A stretch of DNA of 64,000 nucleotides, taken from the NCBI GenBank assembly GCA_029246685.1, contig JAQWMR010000002.1, positions 1 to 64,000 of the forward strand. Direction: 5' to 3'. Shown here in pieces: positions 52,999 through 60,754 of the stretch. The first letter of the stretch is position 1. The number at the start of each line of letters is the position of its first letter. Both the position numbers and the translations under genes were made by a program. Under the pieces are notes generated by a model. That model ran no database searches. It worked only from the letters and a program-made list of their open reading frames with translations, and was not told the DNA's origin. The stretch is from Acidimicrobiales bacterium (GTDB lineage Bacteria > Actinomycetota > Acidimicrobiia > Acidimicrobiales > Aldehydirespiratoraceae).

Positions 52999-53778
52999 AT
53001 GAGCGAGAAAATCAGTCTCGAGATCGAGGGCGCGATTGCCACGATCACGAACAACAACGTCGAGAAGCACAACGCCTTCGATGACGACATGGACGCTCGA
53101 CTCTTCGAGATCTTCGACGAGCTGATCGCCACCCCGTCCGTGCGGGCGGTCATCTGGCGGGGCGAAGGAAAGAGCTGGTCGTCGGGCCGCGACCTCGCCG
53201 CCATCGGCACGAACGTCACCGAACTCACCCACCACGAGCTGATGACGCGCGGTCACAAGGGAATCCAGAGGATTTGGGAGCTCGAGGCGCCGATCATCGT
53301 GCCGATCCAGGGGTGGGCCATCGGCGGGTCGTTCCAACGAGCGCTCATGTGCGACATCAGGATCGCCGCCGAAGGAGCGCGGTTCATGTTGCCCGAGGTC
53401 GGCCACGGCGTGATCCCCGACACCGGAGGCATGGCGGTGCTCTACGAGATCTGCGGTCACGGCCTCGTCAGCGACATGGTGCTGACCGGACGCCGACTGT
53501 CAGCCGAGGAAGCCCTCGCCCATGGCATCGTCAGCCGAATCGTTCCGGCCGATGAGTTGGACGCGACGGCGCGCGAGATGGCGGAGAAGATCGCGGCGTC
53601 GCCGGCGGTCACGGTCAAGCTCGCTCGCCGGGTGATCAGTCATCTGAGTCGTCCCGAGATCCGGTCCTCGATGGAGGACGAGCTGATCTATCAGACGTTC
53701 CTCAACAAGTCAGAGGACTTCGCCGAGTTCAGAGCCGCCAGGGCCGAGGAACGCGAACCGACCTACCGGGGGAGCTGA
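52999..53778 (+). CDS. Enoyl-CoA hydratase/isomerase family protein
   Basis: A 259-residue crotonase-fold protein. Unlike the two upstream paralogues it keeps the first catalytic Glu (FMLPEVGHG); the second position is Asp (VSDMVLTG). Oxyanion motifs SSGRDLAAIG and GWAIGGSFQRAL are present. A hydratase or isomerase role in CoA-ester breakdown is likely. It ends 3 nt before the dehydrogenase, so the two are co-transcribed. Confidence 0.86.
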   Translation: MSEKISLEIEGAIATITNNNVEKHNAFDDDMDARLFEIFDELIATPSVRAVIWRGEGKSWSSGRDLAAIGTNVTELTHHELMTRGHKGIQRIWELEAPIIVPIQGWAIGGSFQRALMCDIRIAAEGARFMLPEVGHGVIPDTGGMAVLYEICGHGLVSDMVLTGRRLSAEEALAHGIVSRIVPADELDATAREMAEKIAASPAVTVKLARRVISHLSRPEIRSSMEDELIYQTFLNKSEDFAEFRAARAEEREPTYRGS

Positions 53779-53781
53779 CCG

Positions 53782-54657
53782 ATGGGCCTTCCCCACCCGC
53801 CGCCGCTGGGCGCCTCAGCGCTCCCCGCGGGGACGTTCGACGGCGTCTGCGTCTTCATCACCGGTGCGGGCACCGGGCTCGGCAAGGGCATTGCCCAGGA
53901 GTTCGCCCGCCTCGGCGCATCGATCGTCATCGCGAGCCGCAAGCCGGAGCACCTCGACGCTGGTCGCGCTGCGATGGAGGAGCTCGGCGCACCGGTCGAG
54001 ACCGTTGCCTGCGACATCCGCGAACCCGACACCATCGCGGCGGCGTTCGACGCCGCGGAGGCCGCGTTCGGACTTCCCCAGGTGCTGGTCAACAACGCGG
54101 CGGCCAACTTTCCTGTCCCCGCAGAGGACATGTCGCCCAACGCATGGCGCACCGTTGTGGACATCACGCTCAACGGGACGTTCTTCGTTGCGCGCGAGTT
54201 CGGCCGGCGCCATCTCGACGCCGACACTCCGGGGAGCATCATCAACATCGGCGCGTCCTACGCCTGGACCGGTGGGCCCGGATTCGCCCACTCGGCTGCG
54301 GCGAAGGCCGGCGCGAAGAACATGGTGGAGACGCTCGCCGTGGAGTGGGGGCCGTATGGCATCCAGGTCAACGGCCTCGTCCCCGGCCTGATCCCGCACG
54401 AGGACATGACGGCCGACATCCAGGAGAACCTGTCCCGCGCCGACGACGAGAAGGACGCTCTTCAGCCCGCCATGCGAGTTGGCACCCGCCGCGAGTTCGG
54501 TTGGGCGGCCACCTTCCTGGCCAGCCCCTACGCCCAGTTCATCACCGGACACACGCTCGTTGTCGACGGCGCCAACTGGCAGCGGCGGGCGATGACCAAT
54601 CCGACCGTGGTGCCCATCCGGGAACAGATGGGGAAAGAGCCCTTCAGCCTGAGCTGA
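53782..54657 (+). CDS. Short-chain dehydrogenase/reductase, 2,4-dienoyl-CoA-reductase-like
   Basis: A 291-residue NAD(P)-dependent oxidoreductase with the cofactor loop TGAGTGLGKG (about 28-37), NNAAANF and the Ser in INIGASYAW. The usual catalytic YxxxK reads HSAAAK, with His in place of Tyr, a pattern related to dienoyl-CoA reductases that lack the standard Tyr. With the preceding crotonase it would form a fatty-acyl-CoA processing pair. Confidence 0.85.
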   Translation: MGLPHPPPLGASALPAGTFDGVCVFITGAGTGLGKGIAQEFARLGASIVIASRKPEHLDAGRAAMEELGAPVETVACDIREPDTIAAAFDAAEAAFGLPQVLVNNAAANFPVPAEDMSPNAWRTVVDITLNGTFFVAREFGRRHLDADTPGSIINIGASYAWTGGPGFAHSAAAKAGAKNMVETLAVEWGPYGIQVNGLVPGLIPHEDMTADIQENLSRADDEKDALQPAMRVGTRREFGWAATFLASPYAQFITGHTLVVDGANWQRRAMTNPTVVPIREQMGKEPFSLS

Positions 54658-56040
54658 GCCACTCCACGGCACATGCCGCGCCCTGGATCAGCCCGACCGC
54701 GTTGTTGTCCAGTCCCGTGTAGTTGTTGCGGCGGCTTCGAAGGCATCGCGATGGATGACGTCCCACGCGGCACTTTCTGTCGCAGCGAGCTCGAGGAACA
54801 GCTCGCGGCGGGCCTGGCTCGAGTGGCGCAGGGCTTGTTGCATGACCGAAGTTGGCTTCCCAGCCGAGTTCATGGCGACGGGGGCCAGGGCGTCGGCTGC
54901 GGGCAGGGGTGGTGGCGGTTCGAGGAGGACGGGGGCAAGCTGCGCCACGATGAGGTCGTCAAAGGGCTCATCGTGGTGATGCCACATGGCATCCAACCCG
55001 AGCTCTACGAGCGATCGGCTCAAGAGCGGATAGCAGCGGGCCTCCGGTGTCATGTCATCGATTCGGCATGCCCGTGAGCGAAGGCGGTTGCGGGTGTAGA
55101 AGCGGTGCGCGGCGTGCCGTCCGAGTCGGTCCGGATCGGTCGGGTCGACGATCTCGGCCCTCACCCGCTGTTCGACGCGGGTGAGGGCGTCCCTGGCCAG
55201 GAGGTCGAGCTTGCCGACTCCGAATCGCATGGCGATCCGGTCGGCGTTGCGCTCCGACGATTGCTTTCCGCTTCCCATCGACCGCCACCCGCGAAGGAGT
55301 TCGCCGAAGAGGCCCGACACTCGTCGATAGTCGTGGAACGACTCGGGCAGTCGAAAGGCATCCTTCGGGTTGGACATGCCCGCCGTGATCGCGGCGTGGC
55401 GACGGAACTGGTCGTCGAACGGCTCGGTCGGGATGGTGAACGGCATGCCGGCCTCGTGTGAGAGATCGAGCTGCGTGGCGCGAGCCTGGGCCACGCAAAC
55501 GTCTTCGAGAAGCGGCCCGCCGATCGTGTAGAAGTCGAGGTGCTCGGCGGCGCCGAGATGGAACAACCCGGCGAGGATCAGCCGGGTGTCGCGACCAGCC
55601 GTGAGATCAACCCGGATCGGGCCAGGGTCCAGGGCAGCCTCCAGCTGGGCCACGATCTCGGTGACGAGCTGCTCGATTGGCCGCTCGGTGCCACGCCGGT
55701 CCCAGTCGACGGCGTCTCGCGCGGGTTCGAGCTGCACCCGTCCATCGATCAGCCGGGCTTGGGTCGATCCATCGAGGGTGGCGATCTCCCGGTAGCCCGT
55801 CTGGGTCGGAGTGAGGAAGCGGATGTGGACGAGTCCCTCGGCGACGGCAGGGTTCTTGGTGATTGGCGTACCCAACGCTGTCGTAAGCTGCGCAAGGAGA
55901 TCGACGCGCGTGGACGCCGCGGCAACGCCGTCGCCCTGCCAGACGAAGACGGTGCCGTAGCCGACGGCGTCCGTCATCACGGTGGCGTCGGCTACGGCAG
56001 GTCTCGACGGTGGACTCGACGCCGCGACCCAGCGTGGCAT
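54644..56040 (-). pseudogene. Asparagine-synthase-related protein, frameshifted
   Basis: The main frame (ATG 56040 to 54688, 450 residues) has a P-loop-like LTAGRDTRLILAGLFHLG (about 135-152), which corresponds to the SGGxDS site of asparagine synthase family proteins. At about 54727 the frame slips; the next frame carries the natural-looking end NNYTGLDNNAVGLIQGAA, closing at 54644 inside the SDR 3' end. The expected glutaminase domain is missing upstream, so this would be an amidotransferase half used in glycan modification, or a wreck of one. Confidence 0.6.
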
Positions 56041-56092
56041 GAAGTCGGTCGTCGCTGATACTGACGTCCGCGTTCAGCCCGTCGGGCCGCGT

Positions 56093-56299
56093 TCAGACGC
56101 GAACCGCGTTCGGTGTCACTGGGGGCCGACGCCACGTATCTGACTGCCAGTACGGATTGTGGGGCGTCAGGTCGTCGAGTGTGGCGTCCGTGACCGGGGC
56201 GCGGCTCGTATCCCAGGTGACAGCGTTGAATGCCCCGCTCGTGTGCGCCTCATGGCGCAGGGTAAACGGCCGTTCACTTGTTCGGAAGACGCCGAGCAA
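56093..56299 (-). pseudogene. Orphan fragment upstream of the asparagine-synthase-related gene
   Basis: A 68-residue minus-strand frame from TTG 56299 (RTSERPFTLRHEAHTSGAF, later TPHNPYWQSDTWRRPPVTPN) ends at TGA 56093. It is protein-like and in the same orientation as the broken gene downstream. It could be that gene's lost N-terminus or the tail of a deleted neighbour. No family was recognised. Confidence 0.35.
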
Positions 56300-56315
56300 G
56301 GTAGCTGCGGTGCCG

Positions 56316-56328
56316 TAGCGTTGCGGCG
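56316..56328 (+). promoter_or_regulatory. -10 box for leaderless TSUP mRNA
   Basis: TAGCGT at 56316-56321 is followed by 7 nt and ATG 56329. Confidence 0.45.
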
Positions 56329-57072
56329 ATGGAGTGGATTCACGTCGTCGTTCTCCTCGGCGGCGGGCTGGTAGCGGGCGTGATCAACGCGATGGCCGGA
56401 GGCGGCTCACTGCTGACGGTGCCGCTGCTCGTGTTCGCCGACGTCCCCGGCAACAGCGCCAACGGCTCCAACCGGGTCGGCGTCCTCGCCAACTCGTTCA
56501 CCGCGGCCAGCACGTTCCGGCGCCTCGGCGTCGCCGGGCTGACCGGGATCGGCCGAATCCTGGGCCCTGCCGTGGTCGGTTCGGTGGTCGGATCGATCGT
56601 GATCTCGCAGCTCGCTGACGACGCGTTCGAGAAGCTCTTCGGCTTCGTGATGATCCCGATCCTCGTTCTGTCGCTGCGCAAGCCGGACGCCGAGGCGCTG
56701 GCGGACCGTCCGCAGTGGCCGACGTGGTTGACCACGCTCGTCTTCTTCGGGATTGGGGTGTATGGCGGAGCGTTTCAAGCGGGCGTCGGCTTGATAATGA
56801 TCGTCGCGCTCTCCCGAGCTGGCGTGGACCTCGTCACCGCGAACAACATCAAGGCCATCGTGACGTTCGTCTTCACGTTCTTCGCCCTGCCGGTGTTCAT
56901 CATTGCGGGCGACGTCGAGTGGGCACCGGCCCTCGTTCTCGCCTGCGGCCTGGCGACGGGTGGCTACATCGGTGCGAGGGTGACGGTCGTGGGCGGCGAG
57001 CGCGTCATCCGGCCGGTGCTCGTCATCGCCGTGATCATCTTCTCAGGCCGACTTCTCGGCTTGTATGGGTGA
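56329..57072 (+). CDS. TauE/SafE (TSUP) family sulfite/organic-anion exporter
   Basis: A 247-residue membrane protein with about eight hydrophobic segments and the TSUP repeats (GVINAMAGGGSLLTVPLLV near the start, GVYGGAFQAGVGLIMIVAL in the middle). Members export sulfite, sulfoacetate or similar anions. Its stop overlaps the adenosine deaminase start by 8 nt (ATGGGTGA). Confidence 0.87.
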   Translation: MEWIHVVVLLGGGLVAGVINAMAGGGSLLTVPLLVFADVPGNSANGSNRVGVLANSFTAASTFRRLGVAGLTGIGRILGPAVVGSVVGSIVISQLADDAFEKLFGFVMIPILVLSLRKPDAEALADRPQWPTWLTTLVFFGIGVYGGAFQAGVGLIMIVALSRAGVDLVTANNIKAIVTFVFTFFALPVFIIAGDVEWAPALVLACGLATGGYIGARVTVVGGERVIRPVLVIAVIIFSGRLLGLYG

Positions 57073-58072
57073 CGTGACCGACTTCCCGACCGAGTTCGCC
57101 CGCGCTCTCCCGAAGGCAGAGCTGCACGTCCACCTCGAGGGGAGTGTGGACCCGGCCACCATGCTCGTGCTGGCCGAACGCCATGGAATCGAAGCGCCCG
57201 CGGCCAATGAGGCAGGCATTCGGGAATGGCTTCGTTTCGACGGCTTCCCGAGCTTTCTCGAGCGCTACTTCTGGGTCTGTGGCCTACTGAAGACCGCTGA
57301 CGACTTCGCGCACATCGCTCACGCCTACCTCAGCCACGCCCATGAGCAGGGTGCAGTCCACGTGGAGCTCCACGTCTCGTCGAGCTACCACATCGTCGAG
57401 CGCGAGGCGGACTGGTCGGAGGTTCTCGCGGGCGTTGTCGCAGGCTGTGAGCGGGCCGAAGCAGACCTCGGCATCTCCTCGCTCCTCATCCCTGATCTCT
57501 CACCGCATCTCGGAGCCGACGCGGCCCATCAGGCACTGGATGTCGTGCTGGCCGAGCTCCATCCGCGGGTGGTCGGCATCGGCATGGGCGGCCCCGCAGA
57601 CAACTGGCGTACCGAGGACTTCGGGTCGGCGTTCCGGCGGGCGCGAGAGGCCGGACTCCACACCGTCAGCCACGCCGGCGAACACGGCCCAGCGTGGGAG
57701 GTCGCCCATGCGCTCGACGAGTTCGGCGCGGAGCGGATTCAGCACGGCATCAGGGCGATGGGCGATCCCGACGTGGTCGCCCGCCTCGCTGAGGAGGGCG
57801 TGGCGTGCGACGTCTGCCCCGGAAGCAACCTGGCTCTCGCCGCCGTGCCGTCGTTGGACGTCCACCCGCTCCCAGCGATGCTCGACGCAGGCATTACGGT
57901 CACGCTCGGATCCGACGATCCACCGCTGTTCGCGACGAGCCTGCTTGCCGAGTACGAGAACGCGTGGAACCTCTGCGATCTCGATGAGGACGGGTTGCGC
58001 GATCTCGCCATCAACTCACTTGTGGAGAGTTTTGCGTCCACCGACCAGATCGAGGCCTGGCTCGACGCCTAG
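57065..58072 (+). CDS. add: Adenosine deaminase family protein
   Basis: A 335-residue zinc enzyme that deaminates adenosine or a related purine. Metal and catalytic motifs are visible: HVHLEGS (about 19-25), the HAGE in TVSHAGEHG (about 200), HGIRAM, and GSDDPP (about 280). Family members with similar sequences act on adenine or other aminated bases, so substrate is likely but unproven. Confidence 0.88.
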   Translation: MGDVTDFPTEFARALPKAELHVHLEGSVDPATMLVLAERHGIEAPAANEAGIREWLRFDGFPSFLERYFWVCGLLKTADDFAHIAHAYLSHAHEQGAVHVELHVSSSYHIVEREADWSEVLAGVVAGCERAEADLGISSLLIPDLSPHLGADAAHQALDVVLAELHPRVVGIGMGGPADNWRTEDFGSAFRRAREAGLHTVSHAGEHGPAWEVAHALDEFGAERIQHGIRAMGDPDVVARLAEEGVACDVCPGSNLALAAVPSLDVHPLPAMLDAGITVTLGSDDPPLFATSLLAEYENAWNLCDLDEDGLRDLAINSLVESFASTDQIEAWLDA

Positions 58073-59238
58073 TCCGCCGCTTCCGCCAGGGCGACGAAGC
58101 CTTCGGCGCACCGCAGCATGTTCGCCCGGTGGACGTCCTGGCGTTGCCGAATGATCTCGGTTTCTCGATCGGGATCCGAGTCGATGTTCCAGGTGAGCCC
58201 AGAGCTTCCCGGTCCGAACCGCATCGCGAACCTAAGACGGGTTCCGCCCGCGAGCGGGATCAGTTCCAGGCGCCATTGGGTTCCCGGCTCGTCGGCATCG
58301 AGGCGCTGCACCTTCCAGCCAAAGCAACGGTTCTCGTCGTAGTGCGTGCAGACGCTGGACGTTTCCCACTCACCGAAGTCCTCGATCGAGTTCCTGCCGG
58401 TGAAGCGCTGCCCGACCGCCGGCTCTCCGTCCCATGTCGCTCCCTGGAACTCATCGCTCCATCGAGCGGGCATGTCGGGGTCGGAGATCAGCGGCCACAA
58501 CGCGGCGGCCTTCGCCTTGGTCTCCACTTCGACGGTGACTCCGGGTCCGGCAGCGAAGGTGAGGGCTCCGTCGGCGTTGTCGGCCATCGTGTCGCCCCAG
58601 CGATCGAAGTACGTGATCGCCCGCGAGGAGATGCGCGGCGCCGCGCGGAAGTCCGTGCCGACGGTGTAGCCCACGGGGAGCAGGACGATCTGCGTGAGCC
58701 CGTCGGGCATGCCGAGAAGCTCTTTGAATTCGTCGGCTCTGCTGAGGTGCAGCGTGGTCCAGGCGCTACCGAGGCCACGGGCCCGCAGGGCGAGACAGAA
58801 ACTCCATGCCCCCTGGATGACGGAGTCGAAGAGCCCAGGGTTGCCGCTCGCATCGTGTTCGCCCCAGATCGCCACCATCACGATCGCCGGCATGCGTTCG
58901 AGGTTCTCCGCGAGGAAGGCGGCAGAGCCGAGCACCTTCTCGTTGTGATGGCCGGTTTCCTTCACGCCTTCGTAGCTGGCGATGATCCACTCACCGCCGG
59001 CCTCGCGGTAGAGATCGGCGACGGCCTTCTTCTGCTCCGGATCGCGGATGACGATCCACCGGCGGGTCGACTGGTTGCCCCCGGTCGGGCTCTGCTCCGC
59101 CAGGTCGATGCAGTCGTAGATCACCTGGTCTTCGACGGGGCGGTCGAGATCGATGCGCTTGCGCACGGCCCGCGTTGTCGAGAGGACGTGGTCGACGGCG
59201 GAGGTCAGCTTGGGAGTGATTTCCATGTTGACGATCAT
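58069..59238 (-). CDS. Nitroreductase fused to an SRPBCC-like domain
   Basis: A 389-residue two-domain protein. Residues ~1-225 are nitroreductase-like FMN enzymes (AEQSPTGGNQSTRRWIVI, ARGLGSAWTTLHLS, LPVGYTVGTDFRAAPR). Residues ~235-389 match SRPBCC/START-type ligand-binding folds (VEVETKAKAAALWPLISDPD, WRLELIPLAGGTRLRF). The fusion suggests a flavin enzyme with a lipid- or small-molecule-binding partner. ATG 59238 or 59226 may be used. It converges on add, with a 4-nt overlap. Confidence 0.82.
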   Translation of the reverse strand: MIVNMEITPKLTSAVDHVLSTTRAVRKRIDLDRPVEDQVIYDCIDLAEQSPTGGNQSTRRWIVIRDPEQKKAVADLYREAGGEWIIASYEGVKETGHHNEKVLGSAAFLAENLERMPAIVMVAIWGEHDASGNPGLFDSVIQGAWSFCLALRARGLGSAWTTLHLSRADEFKELLGMPDGLTQIVLLPVGYTVGTDFRAAPRISSRAITYFDRWGDTMADNADGALTFAAGPGVTVEVETKAKAAALWPLISDPDMPARWSDEFQGATWDGEPAVGQRFTGRNSIEDFGEWETSSVCTHYDENRCFGWKVQRLDADEPGTQWRLELIPLAGGTRLRFAMRFGPGSSGLTWNIDSDPDRETEIIRQRQDVHRANMLRCAEGFVALAEAAD

Positions 59239-59257
59239 GCCGTGCGAAACTTCGCGC
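59239..59257. promoter_or_regulatory. Divergent region with a small palindrome
   Basis: A 19-nt gap between divergent starts contains GCGAAACTTCGC (59244-59255), a perfect 5-bp inverted repeat with a 2-nt centre. It may be an operator shared by both genes. No clear TANNNT box lies at the usual distance. Confidence 0.3.
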
Positions 59258-60037
59258 ATGGGAAGAATGGACGGAAGAGCAGCAGTGATCACCGGCGCCG
59301 CGGGCGGCATCGGGTGGGCGACGGCCAAGAGATTCGTGGCGGAGGGGGCGAAGATCATTGCCGCCGACATCGATACGGACCGCGGCGCACAGATGGTGGA
59401 CGACATCGGCGCTGAGCACGTGACGTTCGTCCAGACAGACGTCACGTCGCCGGAGCAGGTGCGCGCGGCAGTCGACCAGTGCGTGGCCGACCACGGTCGC
59501 ATCGACGTGCTCTTCAACAACGCGGCGACGTCGACGGGTGGCTACGTGGCCGACCTCGATCTGGACGGCTTCGACGCATCGATGAAGCTGATGCTCAACG
59601 GCCCTCTGCATGGGATGCAGGCGGCCATTCCGCACATGATCGAGCAGGGCGTCGGGTCGATCGTCAACACGTCGTCCGTCTACGGCCTCGTCGCCGGTGC
59701 GGCGAATGCCCCGTACTGCGCGGCGAAGGCTGCGCTGATCAACCTCACCCGCGTCACCGCCGTCGAATACGGCCGCAAGGGCATTCGCTGCAACGCGATC
59801 TGCCCGGGGGTCGTCGAGACGCCGATGTTCGAAGCGGTCCTCGGAATCGGTCTCAAGTCCCGCGAGGAGGTCGCGGCGATGCACGCCATCGGGCGGACGA
59901 TCCAACCGGAGGAGGTGGCCGATCTGGTGCTGTTCCTCGGCTCAGACGAGTCCACGGCGATCACCGGCCAGGCGATCCAGATCGACGGTGGCCTGCTGTG
60001 TGAGTCGAATCTGACTGGTGTGCCGCCGGTCGCGTGA
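59258..60037 (+). CDS. Short-chain dehydrogenase/reductase
   Basis: A 259-residue NAD(P)-dependent enzyme with TGAAGGIGWA (about 10-19), NNAAT, Ser in NTSSVYG and the catalytic YCAAK (about 155-159), a complete classical SDR site. The substrate is unknown. It is divergent from the nitroreductase fusion. ATG 59258 gives a start directly before the cofactor-binding strand. Confidence 0.88.
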   Translation: MGRMDGRAAVITGAAGGIGWATAKRFVAEGAKIIAADIDTDRGAQMVDDIGAEHVTFVQTDVTSPEQVRAAVDQCVADHGRIDVLFNNAATSTGGYVADLDLDGFDASMKLMLNGPLHGMQAAIPHMIEQGVGSIVNTSSVYGLVAGAANAPYCAAKAALINLTRVTAVEYGRKGIRCNAICPGVVETPMFEAVLGIGLKSREEVAAMHAIGRTIQPEEVADLVLFLGSDESTAITGQAIQIDGGLLCESNLTGVPPVA

Positions 60038-60049
60038 GATACTCGGGCC
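60038..60049 (+). promoter_or_regulatory. -10-like box before the MOSC gene
   Basis: GATACT (60038-60043), one base off the TANNNT form, is followed by 6 nt and ATG 60050. It overlaps the end of the SDR gene by one base. Confidence 0.35.
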
Positions 60050-60595
60050 ATGGAGCACCTCACCACCGCTGACCTGGAAGCTGCCCTCGACCACATCCGG
60101 GCATCGCCCGCTGAGGGCACGATCGAGCTGATCGTGCAGCGACCCGCCACCGAAGAGCGCGTGGTTCTCGAAGAGGCCGAGCTCAACACGGAAGAGGGGC
60201 TCGCCGGTGACAACTGGAACCAGCGCGGATCGAAGCGGACGGAGGACGGCGGCCCTGACCCCGACATGCAGCTCAACATCATGAACTCTCGGATCCTGGC
60301 ACTGATCGCGCAGAGCCCCGAGCGGATGCAGCTGGCCGGCGATCAGCTCATCGTCGACATGGACCTCAGCGACGTGAACCTGCCGACGTGGACGAAGCTC
60401 GCCATCGGTGAGGCCGTCATCGAGATCACTGACCAGCCGCACACGGGCTGTGCGAAGTTCAGCGCCCGGTTCGGCACCGAGGCCCACCGCTTCGTCAACA
60501 GCGATGTCGGCAAGGAACTGAAGCTGCGGGGCATCAACGCCCGCGTCGTCACCGCCGGCACGATCCGTCAGGGTGACGTGATCCGCAAGCTCTGA
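60050..60595 (+). CDS. MOSC domain protein
   Basis: A 181-residue single-domain MOSC protein with the conserved Cys in PHTGCAKFSARFG (about 134) and GLAGDNW. It lacks the N-terminal barrel of the other MOSC gene at 34134. A role in handling sulfur or N-hydroxylated compounds is likely by family. Confidence 0.83.
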   Translation: MEHLTTADLEAALDHIRASPAEGTIELIVQRPATEERVVLEEAELNTEEGLAGDNWNQRGSKRTEDGGPDPDMQLNIMNSRILALIAQSPERMQLAGDQLIVDMDLSDVNLPTWTKLAIGEAVIEITDQPHTGCAKFSARFGTEAHRFVNSDVGKELKLRGINARVVTAGTIRQGDVIRKL

Positions 60596-60754
60596 CTCAT
60601 GCCTCGCTGTGTGACCGATGGTCGGAGCTCGGGGTCGCCAGGGTCGGCGGGCAGATGTGCGTTCGGCGTCCGTTGCGAGGTGTTCCGTGCCGCCCTTGCT
60701 CCGCATCGCGGAACCCGATAGTTACGAACTCGCACCACCGCCACACGGTCTGCG

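Noticed and set aside
60596..60754. Gap between the MOSC gene and the transporter fusion, examined for a gene or transposon piece.
   Set aside because: Short frames on both strands are not protein-like and no repeat or hairpin was found.
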